From assembly GCA_910577635.1 (NCBI GenBank), contig CAJTNR010000027.1, forward strand, positions 1 to 30,854: 30,854 nucleotides of DNA, read 5' to 3'. The translations under genes were made by a program, and so were the position numbers. This document shows positions 1-7,200 of this stretch, piece after piece. The notes under the pieces were generated by a model that was not told where the DNA came from, made no database searches, and saw nothing but the letters and a program-made list of their open reading frames with translations. The first letter of the stretch is position 1, and the number at the start of each line of letters is the position of its first letter. The DNA is from an uncultured Vampirovibrio sp. Lineage in GTDB: Bacteria; Cyanobacteriota; Vampirovibrionia; Gastranaerophilales; Gastranaerophilaceae.

Positions 1-73
1 GGGATGCTAAGATGACTGAGATTGTAATCAAGCTTATTAATAGCTCGATTAAAGAAAAGCCTTTCTTTTTCAT
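1..73 (-). CDS. Type IV prepilin-like protein, 5' end only
   Basis: Only the first 24 codons are in the window; the gene runs off the left edge. The translated start is MKKKGFSLIELL followed by a hydrophobic stretch. This is a textbook prepilin (class III) signal: a lysine-rich leader, the cleavage site Gly5-Phe6, and Glu at position 5 of the mature protein, followed by the hydrophobic helix that packs in the pilus or pseudopilus core. A Shine-Dalgarno-like AAGGAA lies just upstream. Proteins of this type are cleaved and methylated by PilD and assembled by type IV pilus or type II secretion machinery. The first 24 residues are identical to those of the gene at the right edge. The body of the protein is not visible, so a major pilin, minor pilin or pseudopilin cannot be told apart. 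Confidence 0.85.
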   Translation of the reverse strand, partial: MKKKGFSLIELLISLITISVILAS

Positions 74-93
74 AAAAAATTCCTTATATTTTT
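9..93. repeat. Left copy of terminal inverted repeat (prepilin 5' region)
   Basis: Bases 11-93 read on the minus strand match bases 30762-30844 read on the plus strand at 82 of 83 positions. The match covers 20 bases of leader including the ribosome binding site and the first 21 codons of the prepilin gene; the single mismatch is a silent Leu change (TTA/CTA). Beyond codon 21 the protein stays identical for three more residues but the codons diverge (for example Ser TCC against AGT). It is therefore a repeated coding segment, not a transposon end. Confidence 0.85.
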
Positions 94-191
94 GCTTATT
101 AAAATTTAATTAATATTTTTAACATTTGCACATTAAATTAAGCGATTTTTATACAAATTCGCGTCATTATGGTATAGTTAAATCAGGTAAT

Positions 192-220
192 TTAAATTAT
201 AGTGTCGATAATTTTATTAT
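192..220 (+). promoter_or_regulatory. Candidate sigma70 promoter of XRE gene
   Basis: A TATTAT -10 box at 215-220 is preceded, after a 17-base spacer, by a weak -35 box TTAAAT at 192-197. The palindrome at 220-256 begins at the last base of the -10 box, so a repressor bound there would block initiation. The -35 match is poor, so this is tentative. Confidence 0.35.
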
Positions 221-256
221 ACACATAATGGCATAAAAAATAAACCATAATGTGTA
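220..256. promoter_or_regulatory. Palindromic operator candidate in XRE/prepilin divergent region
   Basis: Arms TACACATAATGG (220-231) and CCATAATGTGTA (245-256) are inverted repeats matching at 11 of 12 positions, separated by 13 bases. They lie 18 bases upstream of the XRE start codon at 275. A further CATTATGG half-site is at 165-172, nearer the prepilin gene. HTH_3/XRE repressors commonly bind such inverted repeats and control themselves and a divergent gene. Which protein binds here is inferred from position only. Confidence 0.5.
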
Positions 257-274
257 AAATTTACAAAACTTCAT

Positions 275-583
275 ATGAACGGACTAAAAATGTACGCACA
301 GAAGATTAAACAAATTCGCTCGGAACTAAATCTGTCAGTTGCTAAACTGGCGCAAAAAATTAATATCCCGCAGCGAACAGTAAGTGCATATGAAAGAAAC
401 GAGCGGACTCCTTCGATAGAATTTTTAGCACAAATGTGTATAGTTTTAAATATTAATGCAAATTGGTTTCTAGCAAACAAAGGGGAAATGTTTAACCCTC
501 CGGTTTCTGATATCTGTCAGTTTAAAGATGAACTTTTAAGCGAAGTGCGTGCAATGCTCAAACAAGAAGGTGTTATAAAATGA
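275..583 (+). CDS. XRE-family helix-turn-helix regulator
   Basis: A 102-residue DNA-binding protein. Residues 6-66 form a five-helix HTH_3 domain: KIKQIRSELNLSVAKLAQKI, then the recognition-helix segment IPQRTVSAYERNERTPS, then the LAQMCIVLNINANWFL segment typical of cI-like repressors. The tail (about residues 70-102) is short and carries no S24 peptidase or other sensor, so it is likely a simple dimeric regulator. It is divergent from the left-edge prepilin gene with a palindrome between them, suggesting autoregulation and pilin control. Two starts are possible: ATG 275, and ATG 290 (Met6), which has a GGA about nine bases upstream; neither has a strong ribosome binding site. It is not closely similar to the two other XRE proteins in the window. 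Confidence 0.8.
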   Translation: MNGLKMYAQKIKQIRSELNLSVAKLAQKINIPQRTVSAYERNERTPSIEFLAQMCIVLNINANWFLANKGEMFNPPVSDICQFKDELLSEVRAMLKQEGVIK

Positions 584-589
584 TATTAA

Positions 590-620
590 AAAAACTATTG
601 GGATAAAACCAATAGTTTTT
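590..620. terminator. Bidirectional rho-independent terminator
   Basis: A perfect 11-bp stem, AAAACTATTGG (591-601) with CCAATAGTTTT (609-619), has a 7-base loop and A/T runs on both sides. It sits between the convergent XRE gene and the repeat protein gene, so it can serve both strands. Confidence 0.8.
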
Positions 621-643
621 AATCTTTTTTATACTTCTTAAAC

Positions 644-1480
644 TTAGCCTTGAATACGGTTCACGATATTACCTAATAAATCCATTGATTGTTGAAGAAC
701 ATCTGAATTATACCAGTCGGTAAAGGTATCGAATTTGTCGCTTAATTGTTCATCTGTAATTTTAGTTCCAATTTCAACCTCTGCATTAATTGAGCTTTTA
801 ATGCTTTTTATCTCGCAATTATAAAGAGCAATTTTTTGAGCAGTTTTTAGCTTAGGAAGAGCTTTTAAGGTTGAGTTTGCAACAAAGAGTTTATCTACTT
901 TTTCGAGCTTATTTAATGAAGCGACATCGATTTTTTTATTCTCATCACTTGAGCACAAGAATACATCCTGCGCGCTTTCAAGATTCTTTAAATCTTCTAA
1001 AGGACAGTCGATTACACACAGTTTATTAACTTTTTCCAATGATGAAAGGTCCTTAAGTTCTGAGTTTTGTGCAATTAGAATTCCTGCTTCTTTAAGTTTT
1101 GATAATGACTTAATTGGTGAGTTTTCAAGAGAGATTGACCCTGCAGTTTTTAGTTTTGGCAGTTTTTTTAGTGTTTTATTGCAGACAAGAATCCCGACAG
1201 CCTTCAAATTAGGCATTTCGGTAATTTTTGTATCATCATAAAGTCTAATTTCTCTGCTTGCAGTTAAAGGAAAGGTTGTAAGTTCAGATTTTCTTGTATC
1301 AAAGACCCCTGCGCAGGCTATAACGTTTTTAATAAGCTCGTTTTCATCAATTCCTAATTCTTTAAAAGTTGTTCCTTTGGGCTGGTTGTAGTTTGCAATT
1401 ATAATTTGATTGTTATTGTCAATTTGGGTTTTAATACCGTATTTTTCAAATATTTCCAATGCCCAATTTATTTCACTCAT
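644..1480 (-). CDS. Leucine-rich, 19-residue tandem-repeat protein
   Basis: 278 residues with no signal peptide or membrane segment, so probably cytoplasmic. Residues about 90-230 consist of about seven tandem units of roughly 19 residues with the pattern L-K-x-L-x-x-L-K-x-A-x-x-I-x-L-x-N-x-x. Examples are LKKLPKLKTAGSISLENSP and IKSLSKLKEAGILIAQNSE. The period and Leu/Ile spacing suggest a leucine-rich-repeat-like beta-solenoid that binds another protein. The N-terminal 85 residues and the C-terminal 45 (TDWYNSDVLQQ region) do not look like repeats. The start ATG at 1480 has a GGAG ribosome binding site seven bases upstream. It is transcribed away from the mannosidase gene's start and ends at the shared terminator. 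I cannot assign a function. Confidence 0.7.
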   Translation of the reverse strand: MSEINWALEIFEKYGIKTQIDNNNQIIIANYNQPKGTTFKELGIDENELIKNVIACAGVFDTRKSELTTFPLTASREIRLYDDTKITEMPNLKAVGILVCNKTLKKLPKLKTAGSISLENSPIKSLSKLKEAGILIAQNSELKDLSSLEKVNKLCVIDCPLEDLKNLESAQDVFLCSSDENKKIDVASLNKLEKVDKLFVANSTLKALPKLKTAQKIALYNCEIKSIKSSINAEVEIGTKITDEQLSDKFDTFTDWYNSDVLQQSMDLLGNIVNRIQG

Positions 1481-1532
1481 AGTTAATCTCCACTTTTAAT
1501 CCTATTTAATAATTATTCCCTTAAAAAATTTT

Positions 1533-3770
1533 TTATATCAAAGAGATTTTTTTATTAACTAAATTATAGCTTATTTTTTTATTATTGCTTATACCGTATA
1601 TGTATGAATTAGATTCAATATCACTAAATTTAATGTTAAGTTCATTTGTAAATTCTCCTGCAAGCGCTGTATAGTTTTTATTGTATGAATCAAGAGCAAA
1701 AAAAGCTTCTTGTTCTTTTTTTTCAAACATAAGAGCAAAATTTGCTTTATTTTCTCCCAAGCACTGTGCATCAGGGGTTTTTAGGTCAGGACCTGCAGGA
1801 ATTGAGCGGGTTTTATTTTTGGGATTGGAAATTGTATTAAAAGCCCTCAATAAGCAAATTTTAAGTTTATTTTTATAAACTCCATACTCATTAAGACCTT
1901 TGGTTAATACTGTTATTCCTTTTGCAATTACAAAACTTTGCATTGGATAAGTATTGGTTTTGAGTTCATATGGATATTCTATAGGTATTTTTGATTTCAT
2001 ATTATAATTATAGTCAATTTTTCTTTTAATTGTGCCAATTGCATCTTGAGCAATTGTTGAATCAATATTTTCATTAAGAGTTATAACAAGGTCAATTTTA
2101 TGATTCTTTTTTTTGTTGTTAATGGTTGAATAGAACTCAATAAACCGTGAGTTGTTGTTAAGTTTTATATCAAGATAAATATTCTTGTATTGGATTCTTA
2201 AACAAGACTCAATTTGTCCTGTGTATAGAATTTTTGAGCTAATGAGCTCTAGAGCTTTTTGACTTCCTTTTGGACAAAAATTATAGCTGTCTCCTGAATC
2301 CAGCGTATCAATCAAGTTTAGAGAGATTTTTTCTTTTGTTTTTTTATCTATAACAAAAATTTGTTTGTTTTTTACAACAAGTTTAATATGGTTATTTTCA
2401 ATTGAGTTTTCTTTGACTGCAACTATCTTTTCAGGCTTTTTAATTGAAACTGTATTAAAAGAAAACTTTTCATTATCACTAACTTCAACAAGCTGTTTGT
2501 AAATTGTGCAAATTTCTTCTGTTATTGGGATTTTGTAAATATCCCACAATAAATCATCAGGGAAAGCTTCTTTGGTGCTTAGAATCTGGGCATTTGGAAG
2601 TTTGTATGGAAGCTCAAGTTCAACTGTTTTAATTGAATTAAAATTAGACAAATTAAAAAGACCTATTTTATCTTTCGATTTTCCTTTAATATTGTATTTT
2701 TTCTTAAAATTGCCCAACATTCGCTTTAATAGAGCATTAAGAGCTAGTTCGCACTTTAATAATCTGTAATCAATGCATTTGTGGACATTATCGATTGAAC
2801 AGCCATAGATTCCATCATGGGCATGGTTTTTAAGAAGAGTTTTGTAGATATCTTCAATTTGTTTTGTGTAGTTATCTTTAAGATAAAAATTCAAAGGTTC
2901 AACCAGTCTTGTTAGTTTGTTTTCAATTGAATTATTCTTAATTTTTTGTTGAATTCTGGAACTATAAACTCCAGAGAGGATATAGGTATTAGAGTTATCT
3001 AAAAACTCTTCGTTTTTTGAAATATTTTCAAATTTGGATTGTTTGAAGTATTCAAAAGGACTTGTTAGAATAATTTCATAGTCTTTTAGCTGTTCGTTAA
3101 TTTTTCTAATTTTTTCTATCGCGCTAAGTAATATCCCGAGATGATCCCCTCCGATTGGAAGTAGGCAGGGATCAGGCGAATAAATACTAATTTTATCAAG
3201 ATATTTTTTAATATTATCTATATTTTCGCAGTGAATTGAATCATTAAAGTATCCTTGCGCAAGCCAGGTTGTTTTGATATTTCCTTGTTTAAAGTTAACA
3301 TTATTGTTAATGCTTTTAGGGTTTACACCTCTCCAGATTATTGCTTTATCAATAGAATTAAGTTCAAGAGCACAGAATAAAGACTTGGAAATTCCAAAGA
3401 TATCGCAAGCATAACCGATAAAGTCTTTTTGGTGAAATTCTTTAGAAAACTTAAGCCCCAATTCAAGATTTTTAAGCATTGAACAAAAACTGACAAGATA
3501 ACTATCAGAACTTACATAATAAGGACCAATAGCCAGTTTTTTTTCTTTGATAAATTCTATTATTTGTTCTTTTTTGTCTTGTCGATACTTTAGGTAGTTA
3601 ATTAAAGCACAAACTTGTCCGTCCAGATAAAAAAAGGGGGCTTTTTTGTTTTGAAGTTCATCAAGAACAATGTCAAATATATCTAAGAATCGAAGATTAA
3701 AATCCTCAATATCGCGGTACCACTCTAAATCCCAGTGTGTGTGCAAATATGCAAAAAATTGTTTTTTCAT
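1533..3770 (-). CDS. Alpha-mannosidase, glycoside hydrolase family 38
   Basis: 745 residues, somewhat shorter than many GH38 enzymes. Family landmarks are present in order. The N-terminal LHTHWDLEWY supplies metal ligands His12 and Asp14. The ACDIFGIS segment at 122-129 has Asp123 in the place of the catalytic nucleophile. HAHDGIYGCSID at 316-327 has the later conserved His/Asp cluster also found in MngB-type bacterial enzymes. A beta-rich C-terminal half fits the GH38 C-terminal domains. There is no signal peptide, so it probably acts in the cytoplasm on imported mannosyl oligosaccharides or mannosyl-glycerate-like substrates. No transporter or sugar kinase lies next to it. The start lacks a Shine-Dalgarno; a promoter-like -10 ends 11 bases upstream, so the mRNA may be almost leaderless. 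The family call is firm; the substrate is unknown. Confidence 0.85.
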   Translation of the reverse strand: MKKQFFAYLHTHWDLEWYRDIEDFNLRFLDIFDIVLDELQNKKAPFFYLDGQVCALINYLKYRQDKKEQIIEFIKEKKLAIGPYYVSSDSYLVSFCSMLKNLELGLKFSKEFHQKDFIGYACDIFGISKSLFCALELNSIDKAIIWRGVNPKSINNNVNFKQGNIKTTWLAQGYFNDSIHCENIDNIKKYLDKISIYSPDPCLLPIGGDHLGILLSAIEKIRKINEQLKDYEIILTSPFEYFKQSKFENISKNEEFLDNSNTYILSGVYSSRIQQKIKNNSIENKLTRLVEPLNFYLKDNYTKQIEDIYKTLLKNHAHDGIYGCSIDNVHKCIDYRLLKCELALNALLKRMLGNFKKKYNIKGKSKDKIGLFNLSNFNSIKTVELELPYKLPNAQILSTKEAFPDDLLWDIYKIPITEEICTIYKQLVEVSDNEKFSFNTVSIKKPEKIVAVKENSIENNHIKLVVKNKQIFVIDKKTKEKISLNLIDTLDSGDSYNFCPKGSQKALELISSKILYTGQIESCLRIQYKNIYLDIKLNNNSRFIEFYSTINNKKKNHKIDLVITLNENIDSTIAQDAIGTIKRKIDYNYNMKSKIPIEYPYELKTNTYPMQSFVIAKGITVLTKGLNEYGVYKNKLKICLLRAFNTISNPKNKTRSIPAGPDLKTPDAQCLGENKANFALMFEKKEQEAFFALDSYNKNYTALAGEFTNELNIKFSDIESNSYIYGISNNKKISYNLVNKKISLI

Positions 3771-3781
3771 ATATTTATTAT

Positions 3782-3812
3782 ACTATAAATAATTGAATAA
3801 TTGGTTTTTCAA
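3782..3812 (-). promoter_or_regulatory. Candidate promoter for GH38 gene, nearly leaderless mRNA
   Basis: On the minus strand TTGAAA (3812-3807) and TATAGT (3787-3782) are separated by 19 bases. The expected start point is about 4-5 bases before the ATG at 3770. That fits the absence of any ribosome binding site. The spacer is long by two bases, so this is tentative. Confidence 0.35.
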
Positions 3813-3889
3813 CATTCTGGATGAGTTTAATTTTCTAAAAAGTTGTATTATAAAATTGTTAAATAAATCCCCTTGAATAAGAGTAGAAG

Positions 3890-4150
3890 ATGAAAGAAAA
3901 AGACACAAGAAAAGCACTTGAAGCCCATATTCTTGATTGCAAAAAAAGATTACAAGAACTTGCAATGGATATTGAACTCGATGAACAAAAAGCAAAAGAG
4001 TATAATAGAATTATTGTCCAAAAGGCAATTCTTGTTGATAGATACAAAAAACTGTGTTTTAAGCCAACATTAAAACAAAGGATAAAAAAGGCAATTAGAA
4101 ATTCTTTTATAAAAAAAGAAAAACTTATTTGCGATTATTTTCTATCTTGA
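3890..4150 (+). CDS. Small lysine-rich coiled-coil protein, unknown
   Basis: 86 residues, highly charged and predicted all-helical. Residues 5-55 have heptad-like spacing (LEAHILDCKKRLQELAMDIE), followed by a basic tail. There is no signal peptide or recognised domain. An AG-rich stretch (AGAGTAGAAG) directly before the ATG could serve as a ribosome binding site. The gene is alone on the plus strand between minus-strand genes. Its TGA stop at 4148-4150 touches the last base of the PEBP gene, leaving no room for a terminator. It is probably real because the frame is open with ordinary codon use, but no function can be given. Confidence 0.55.
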   Translation: MKEKDTRKALEAHILDCKKRLQELAMDIELDEQKAKEYNRIIVQKAILVDRYKKLCFKPTLKQRIKKAIRNSFIKKEKLICDYFLS

Positions 4151-4705
4151 TTATTTTCTCTCAAATAGTCCTACAATTGCAGCTTTTGCAATAGCATGGC
4201 TTTTTATTTTTGCTTCAACCTCAATTGGTTTAGTGTTTTTATCAACATCAATTGTTTCTATATCAAGAGCATAAATTGTAAAATTATAATGATGAATTCC
4301 GTGGTTTTTAGGAGGACAGGCGCCATTGTAGCCGCTTGAGTTAAAATCTGTTATAGTTTCAAGTGAATTGTCAATTTTCCCTCCTTTTTTAATTGAGTTA
4401 ATATTGGAAGGAATATTAACTACAAGCCAGTGATACCAGCCGTTTTCTTTAGGTGCATCAGGGTCATGGCAGACAATAGCAAAACTTTTAGTGTTTTTAG
4501 GAGCATTAGCCCAGTGAAGCTCCGGAGAAACATTGCCCCCGCTGCAGCCAAAACCATTATAAACCTGGTCTTTAGGGAGTGTCTGCTGGTTTTTTAGCTC
4601 AGGTGAAGTTAACTTAAAAATATTCTCCTCAACCTTATCAAGTGCGCTTGACATAATGATTCCTCCTAAGTATAAACAAATTACTAATAATAAAATTTTT
4701 TTCAT
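4151..4705 (-). CDS. PEBP-family (YbhB/YbcL, Raf-kinase-inhibitor-like) protein
   Basis: 184 residues from ATG 4705. The phosphatidylethanolamine-binding-protein fold is recognisable from DPDAP (anion-site loop), the NGWYHWLVVNIP strand, GYNGACPPKNHGIHHYNFTI and the final strand YALDIETI. Residues 1-21 (KKILLLVICLYLGGII then SSA) look like a cleavable signal peptide, as in periplasmic YbcL. However, Met18 (ATG 4654) is preceded by AGGAGG at ideal spacing, so a 167-residue cytoplasmic form like YbhB is at least as likely; both may be made. The upstream ATG is two bases after the UbiA-family stop codon and has only a distant AGGGA, suggesting coupling. The ligand of bacterial members is not established. 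Confidence 0.85.
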   Translation of the reverse strand: MKKILLLVICLYLGGIIMSSALDKVEENIFKLTSPELKNQQTLPKDQVYNGFGCSGGNVSPELHWANAPKNTKSFAIVCHDPDAPKENGWYHWLVVNIPSNINSIKKGGKIDNSLETITDFNSSGYNGACPPKNHGIHHYNFTIYALDIETIDVDKNTKPIEVEAKIKSHAIAKAAIVGLFERK

Positions 4706-4707
4706 TT

Positions 4708-5679
4708 TTAAATTATAGTCCCTATTGCTGTTAATAGTGCAAAGAAAAAGGCGAAATTCCTTGCTAGGTATAGTCGAAACATATAAAAATCAACTTTATT
4801 TTCTTTAATCTCTTCCCAATTCTCAAAAAACCCGTAATACCACCTTGGTTTGAACTCAACATCTTTAATAATAACATAATCATTAATAGATTCAATAAGT
4901 TTTGCTGCAATTGGAAGAGTTAAAAAGACATAAAGAGTATTAGGATTCAATCTTGCACTCAAAACACCTATAAGAATTATAAGATATGCTATTGTTATAA
5001 ATGCAATTAAAATTTTAATCGCATTTTGTTTATTGCCCGATAGAATTGCAAGTGTATTTTTGTTCTCCTCAATATCAAATTCCCAATCCATGATATTGTG
5101 GGTGTGCAGCAAAACAAGTGTTGTAAAAAAGATTGCAAGGCTAAGAATGAAAAGATTGGAGCTGAATTCCTGTGTGAGCGCGTAAAAACCGCCCATGATT
5201 ACAAGGGGTCCAAAAATTGAGCCTATTATAAGTTCAGAACAATAATACCTTGAGCTTATAGGATAAAAAAGGGTTAGAATTCCTCCAATAAGCATAAAAA
5301 TAAGTATTTTCCAGCCGGAAAATATTATAAAACAAACCCCGACACCGATTGCTATTGAAAATAGAATATTTAAAATCCGCTCAATCTGAGAAAAACTGTA
5401 GGTTGAGTTAGTAATTAACCTTGCTTTGGGTAAAAATGTCTTAAAAGTAATATCTTTAAGCTCAATTCCTTTTTTAAGTTTAGTTTTAACATCAATCAGA
5501 TCATCAAATAGGTTAGCCCCTAACTGAACACAGGAAACTCCAAGGGTTAACAAAAGAAAGTTTAACAGGGTAAATCTCGGGCTAAAATTGGCAAAGCCAA
5601 ATATAACTAAACAAGAAGCAAAAGTCATCAAAAGAGAATATCCTCTTGTTAATTCTAGAAAATTTTTAATAGATTTCAT
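4708..5679 (-). CDS. UbiA-superfamily prenyltransferase, MenA-like
   Basis: 323 residues from ATG 5679, chosen because AGAGGAGC stands at ideal spacing before it; the longer frame to 5730 has no such site. About eight to nine membrane helices are visible. Both aspartate-rich catalytic motifs are present: N56-L-F-D-D-L-I-D63 after helix 2, and D198-W-E-F-D202 in HNIMDWEFDIEENK. UbiA enzymes bind polyprenyl diphosphate with Mg2+ at these motifs and attach the chain to an aromatic acceptor. The second motif and overall shape resemble MenA (1,4-dihydroxy-2-naphthoate prenyltransferase, menaquinone synthesis) more than UbiA or heme O synthase, but the acceptor is not provable here. It lies two bases upstream of the PEBP gene, probably in one transcript. 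Confidence 0.8.
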   Translation of the reverse strand: MKSIKNFLELTRGYSLLMTFASCLVIFGFANFSPRFTLLNFLLLTLGVSCVQLGANLFDDLIDVKTKLKKGIELKDITFKTFLPKARLITNSTYSFSQIERILNILFSIAIGVGVCFIIFSGWKILIFMLIGGILTLFYPISSRYYCSELIIGSIFGPLVIMGGFYALTQEFSSNLFILSLAIFFTTLVLLHTHNIMDWEFDIEENKNTLAILSGNKQNAIKILIAFITIAYLIILIGVLSARLNPNTLYVFLTLPIAAKLIESINDYVIIKDVEFKPRWYYGFFENWEEIKENKVDFYMFRLYLARNFAFFFALLTAIGTII

Positions 5680-5992
5680 AACGCTCCTCTTTTTGGTTAT
5701 TATTATAAAAAAAATATAAATTTTTTGCATTCGTATTAAGTATAAGATAACTAATGTAAAGTTATTTTTTTAAAGATAAGGAATTAATTAGGTTAAATAA
5801 TAAGGTTCAAAATATCTTTAAAAATAAAGTTAATATTGCATTTTAGGAGTCGATATTAAATTCAATGTGTTTTATATTTAAATAAATAATTTTAATATTT
5901 TTTAAAAAGACCGATTTTTTGGGCTTTTTTGCTTGCGTTAAAAAATTCAGTAAGTATTATAAGATTATTGATATTATTTAATAAGGAAATCT
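5680..5992. promoter_or_regulatory. Intergenic region before ribosomal operon, candidate promoter
   Basis: This 313-base AT-rich gap separates the divergent UbiA-family gene and infA. Near infA a candidate promoter is TTGCGT (5933-5938) and TATAAG (5958-5963) with a 19-base spacer. About 25 bases earlier the sequence AAAAAGACCG...GGGCTTTTTT (about 5905-5930) could form an imperfect hairpin followed by T residues, which might be a leader attenuator. No coding sequence is seen here. Confidence 0.3.
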
Positions 5993-6208
5993 ATGTCAAA
6001 GGACGTAATTGAATTAGAAGGAACAATACTTGAATCTTTACCCAATGCAATGTTTCGGGTTGAACTTGAGAATAAACACGAAATATTGGCGCATATCTCA
6101 GGAAAAATAAGAAAAAATTTCATAAGAATACTGCCCGGAGATAAAGTAAAAGTGGAAATGACCCCTTATGACTTATCAAGAGGCAGAATAACATATAGAT
6201 TAAAGTAA
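5993..6208 (+). CDS. infA: Translation initiation factor IF-1
   Basis: 71 residues, the normal size for IF-1, with the single OB-fold pattern MSKDVIELEGTILESLPNAM, HEILAHISGKIRKNFIRI and LPGDKVKVEMTPYDLSRGRI. IF-1 sits in the ribosomal A site during initiation and assists IF-2 and IF-3. An AAGGAA ribosome binding site precedes the ATG. It is first in the operon, directly ahead of rpmJ, the usual bacterial order (adk or map is not visible upstream; the preceding gene is divergent). Confidence 0.97.
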   Translation: MSKDVIELEGTILESLPNAMFRVELENKHEILAHISGKIRKNFIRILPGDKVKVEMTPYDLSRGRITYRLK

Positions 6209-6220
6209 AAGGATAAGAAA

Positions 6221-6334
6221 ATGAAAGTAAGAGCATCTGTAAAAAAAATATGCAAAGACTGCCAAATTATTAAAAGACGCGGCAGGGTGACAGTTGTGTG
6301 CAAGCACCCTAAACATAAACAAAGACAAGGTTAA
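6221..6334 (+). CDS. rpmJ: 50S ribosomal protein L36
   Basis: 37 codons (MKVRASVKKICKDCQIIKRR, then GRVTVVCKHPKHKQRQG), exactly the usual L36 length. The zinc-ribbon ligands Cys11, Cys14, Cys27 and His32 are all kept, so this is the zinc-binding form. An AAGGATAAG ribosome binding site precedes it. It is located 12 bases after infA and 17 before rpsM, the classical position. Confidence 0.97.
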   Translation: MKVRASVKKICKDCQIIKRRGRVTVVCKHPKHKQRQG

Positions 6335-6351
6335 TAATAGGAGAAATATAA

Positions 6352-6723
6352 ATGGCAAGATTAGTTGGGGTTGATTTACCCCGCAATAAGAGAATGGTTA
6401 TCGCTCTAACCTATATTTACGGTATCGGACCTGCAAGAAGTGCTAAAATTTTAGCTGCTTGTAATATTTCACAGGACTTAAGAACTGATGATCTGACAGA
6501 AGAAGATATCAAAAAACTAAGAGCCGAAATCGCGCATTATACAATTGAAGGTGACTTAAAAAGAGAAGAATCACTTCATATTAAACGCTTAAGTGAAATT
6601 AACTCTTATCGTGGTATTCGTCACAGAAGAAAGCTTCCTGTTAGAGGTCAGCGCACAAAAACAAATGCAAGAACACGCCGTGGTAAAAAGACCGGCCCGA
6701 TTGCTAACAAGAAAAAGGCTTAG
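6352..6723 (+). CDS. rpsM: 30S ribosomal protein S13
   Basis: 123 residues. The N-terminal helix-two-turn-helix (GVDLPRNKRMVIALTYIYGI) and the basic tail RGQRTKTNARTRRGKKTGP are diagnostic. S13 contacts the P-site tRNA and forms intersubunit bridges with the 50S. It has an AGGAG ribosome binding site and normal length, with nothing unusual. Confidence 0.97.
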   Translation: MARLVGVDLPRNKRMVIALTYIYGIGPARSAKILAACNISQDLRTDDLTEEDIKKLRAEIAHYTIEGDLKREESLHIKRLSEINSYRGIRHRRKLPVRGQRTKTNARTRRGKKTGPIANKKKA

Positions 6724-6773
6724 TTTGACTTAAAGTCAAGTTTAAATTAGTAAATACTATAAGGAAATAAATA

Positions 6774-7160
6774 ATGGCTAAACCAACAAAAACTAAAAAG
6801 AAAGAAAGAAAGAATATATTGCAGGGTGTTGTTCATATCCAATCAACCTTCAATAATACTATAGTTACTTCCTCTGATACTCAAGGCAATACAGTTGCCT
6901 GGGCTTCTGCAGGCGGATGTGGTTTTAAAGGTGCTAGAAAAGGTACTCCTTTTGCTGCTCAAAGTGCTGCTGAAATAGTAGCTAAAAAATCAATAGATCA
7001 AGGTATGAAAAAAGTAGAAGTATACGTTAAAGGACCTGGTTCAGGACGTGAAACTGCTATAAGAGCTATTCAGGGAGCTGGTCTTGAAATTACATTAATT
7101 AAAGATGTAACACCAATTCCTCACAATGGTTGCAGACCTCCAAAGAAAAGACGTGTATAA
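6774..7160 (+). CDS. rpsK: 30S ribosomal protein S11
   Basis: 128 residues. Landmarks are HIQSTFNNTIVTSSDTQGN, the SAGGCGFKGARKGTPFAAQ loop and the C-terminal DVTPIPHNGCRPPKKRRV. S11 forms part of the small-subunit platform next to the Shine-Dalgarno/anti-Shine-Dalgarno helix. Length and order after rpsM are normal. Confidence 0.97.
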   Translation: MAKPTKTKKKERKNILQGVVHIQSTFNNTIVTSSDTQGNTVAWASAGGCGFKGARKGTPFAAQSAAEIVAKKSIDQGMKKVEVYVKGPGSGRETAIRAIQGAGLEITLIKDVTPIPHNGCRPPKKRRV

Positions 7161-7200
7161 AAACTAAGTTAGAAGTTATTACAAAACAATAGGAGCTAAA

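Noticed and set aside
1..93. Terminal inverted repeats of a giant transposon
   Set aside because: The repeat encodes a prepilin start and its ribosome binding site, no transposase or target duplication is seen, and synonymous differences show it is under coding selection.
1589..1878. Short frames on both strands inside the GH38 gene
   Set aside because: The GH38 frame is intact over 745 residues with family motifs; these are shadows and do not indicate a frameshift.
5680..5750. N-terminal extension of the UbiA-family protein to 5730
   Set aside because: The extension lacks a ribosome binding site, whereas Met at 5679 has AGAGGAGC at ideal distance and begins at the usual family position.
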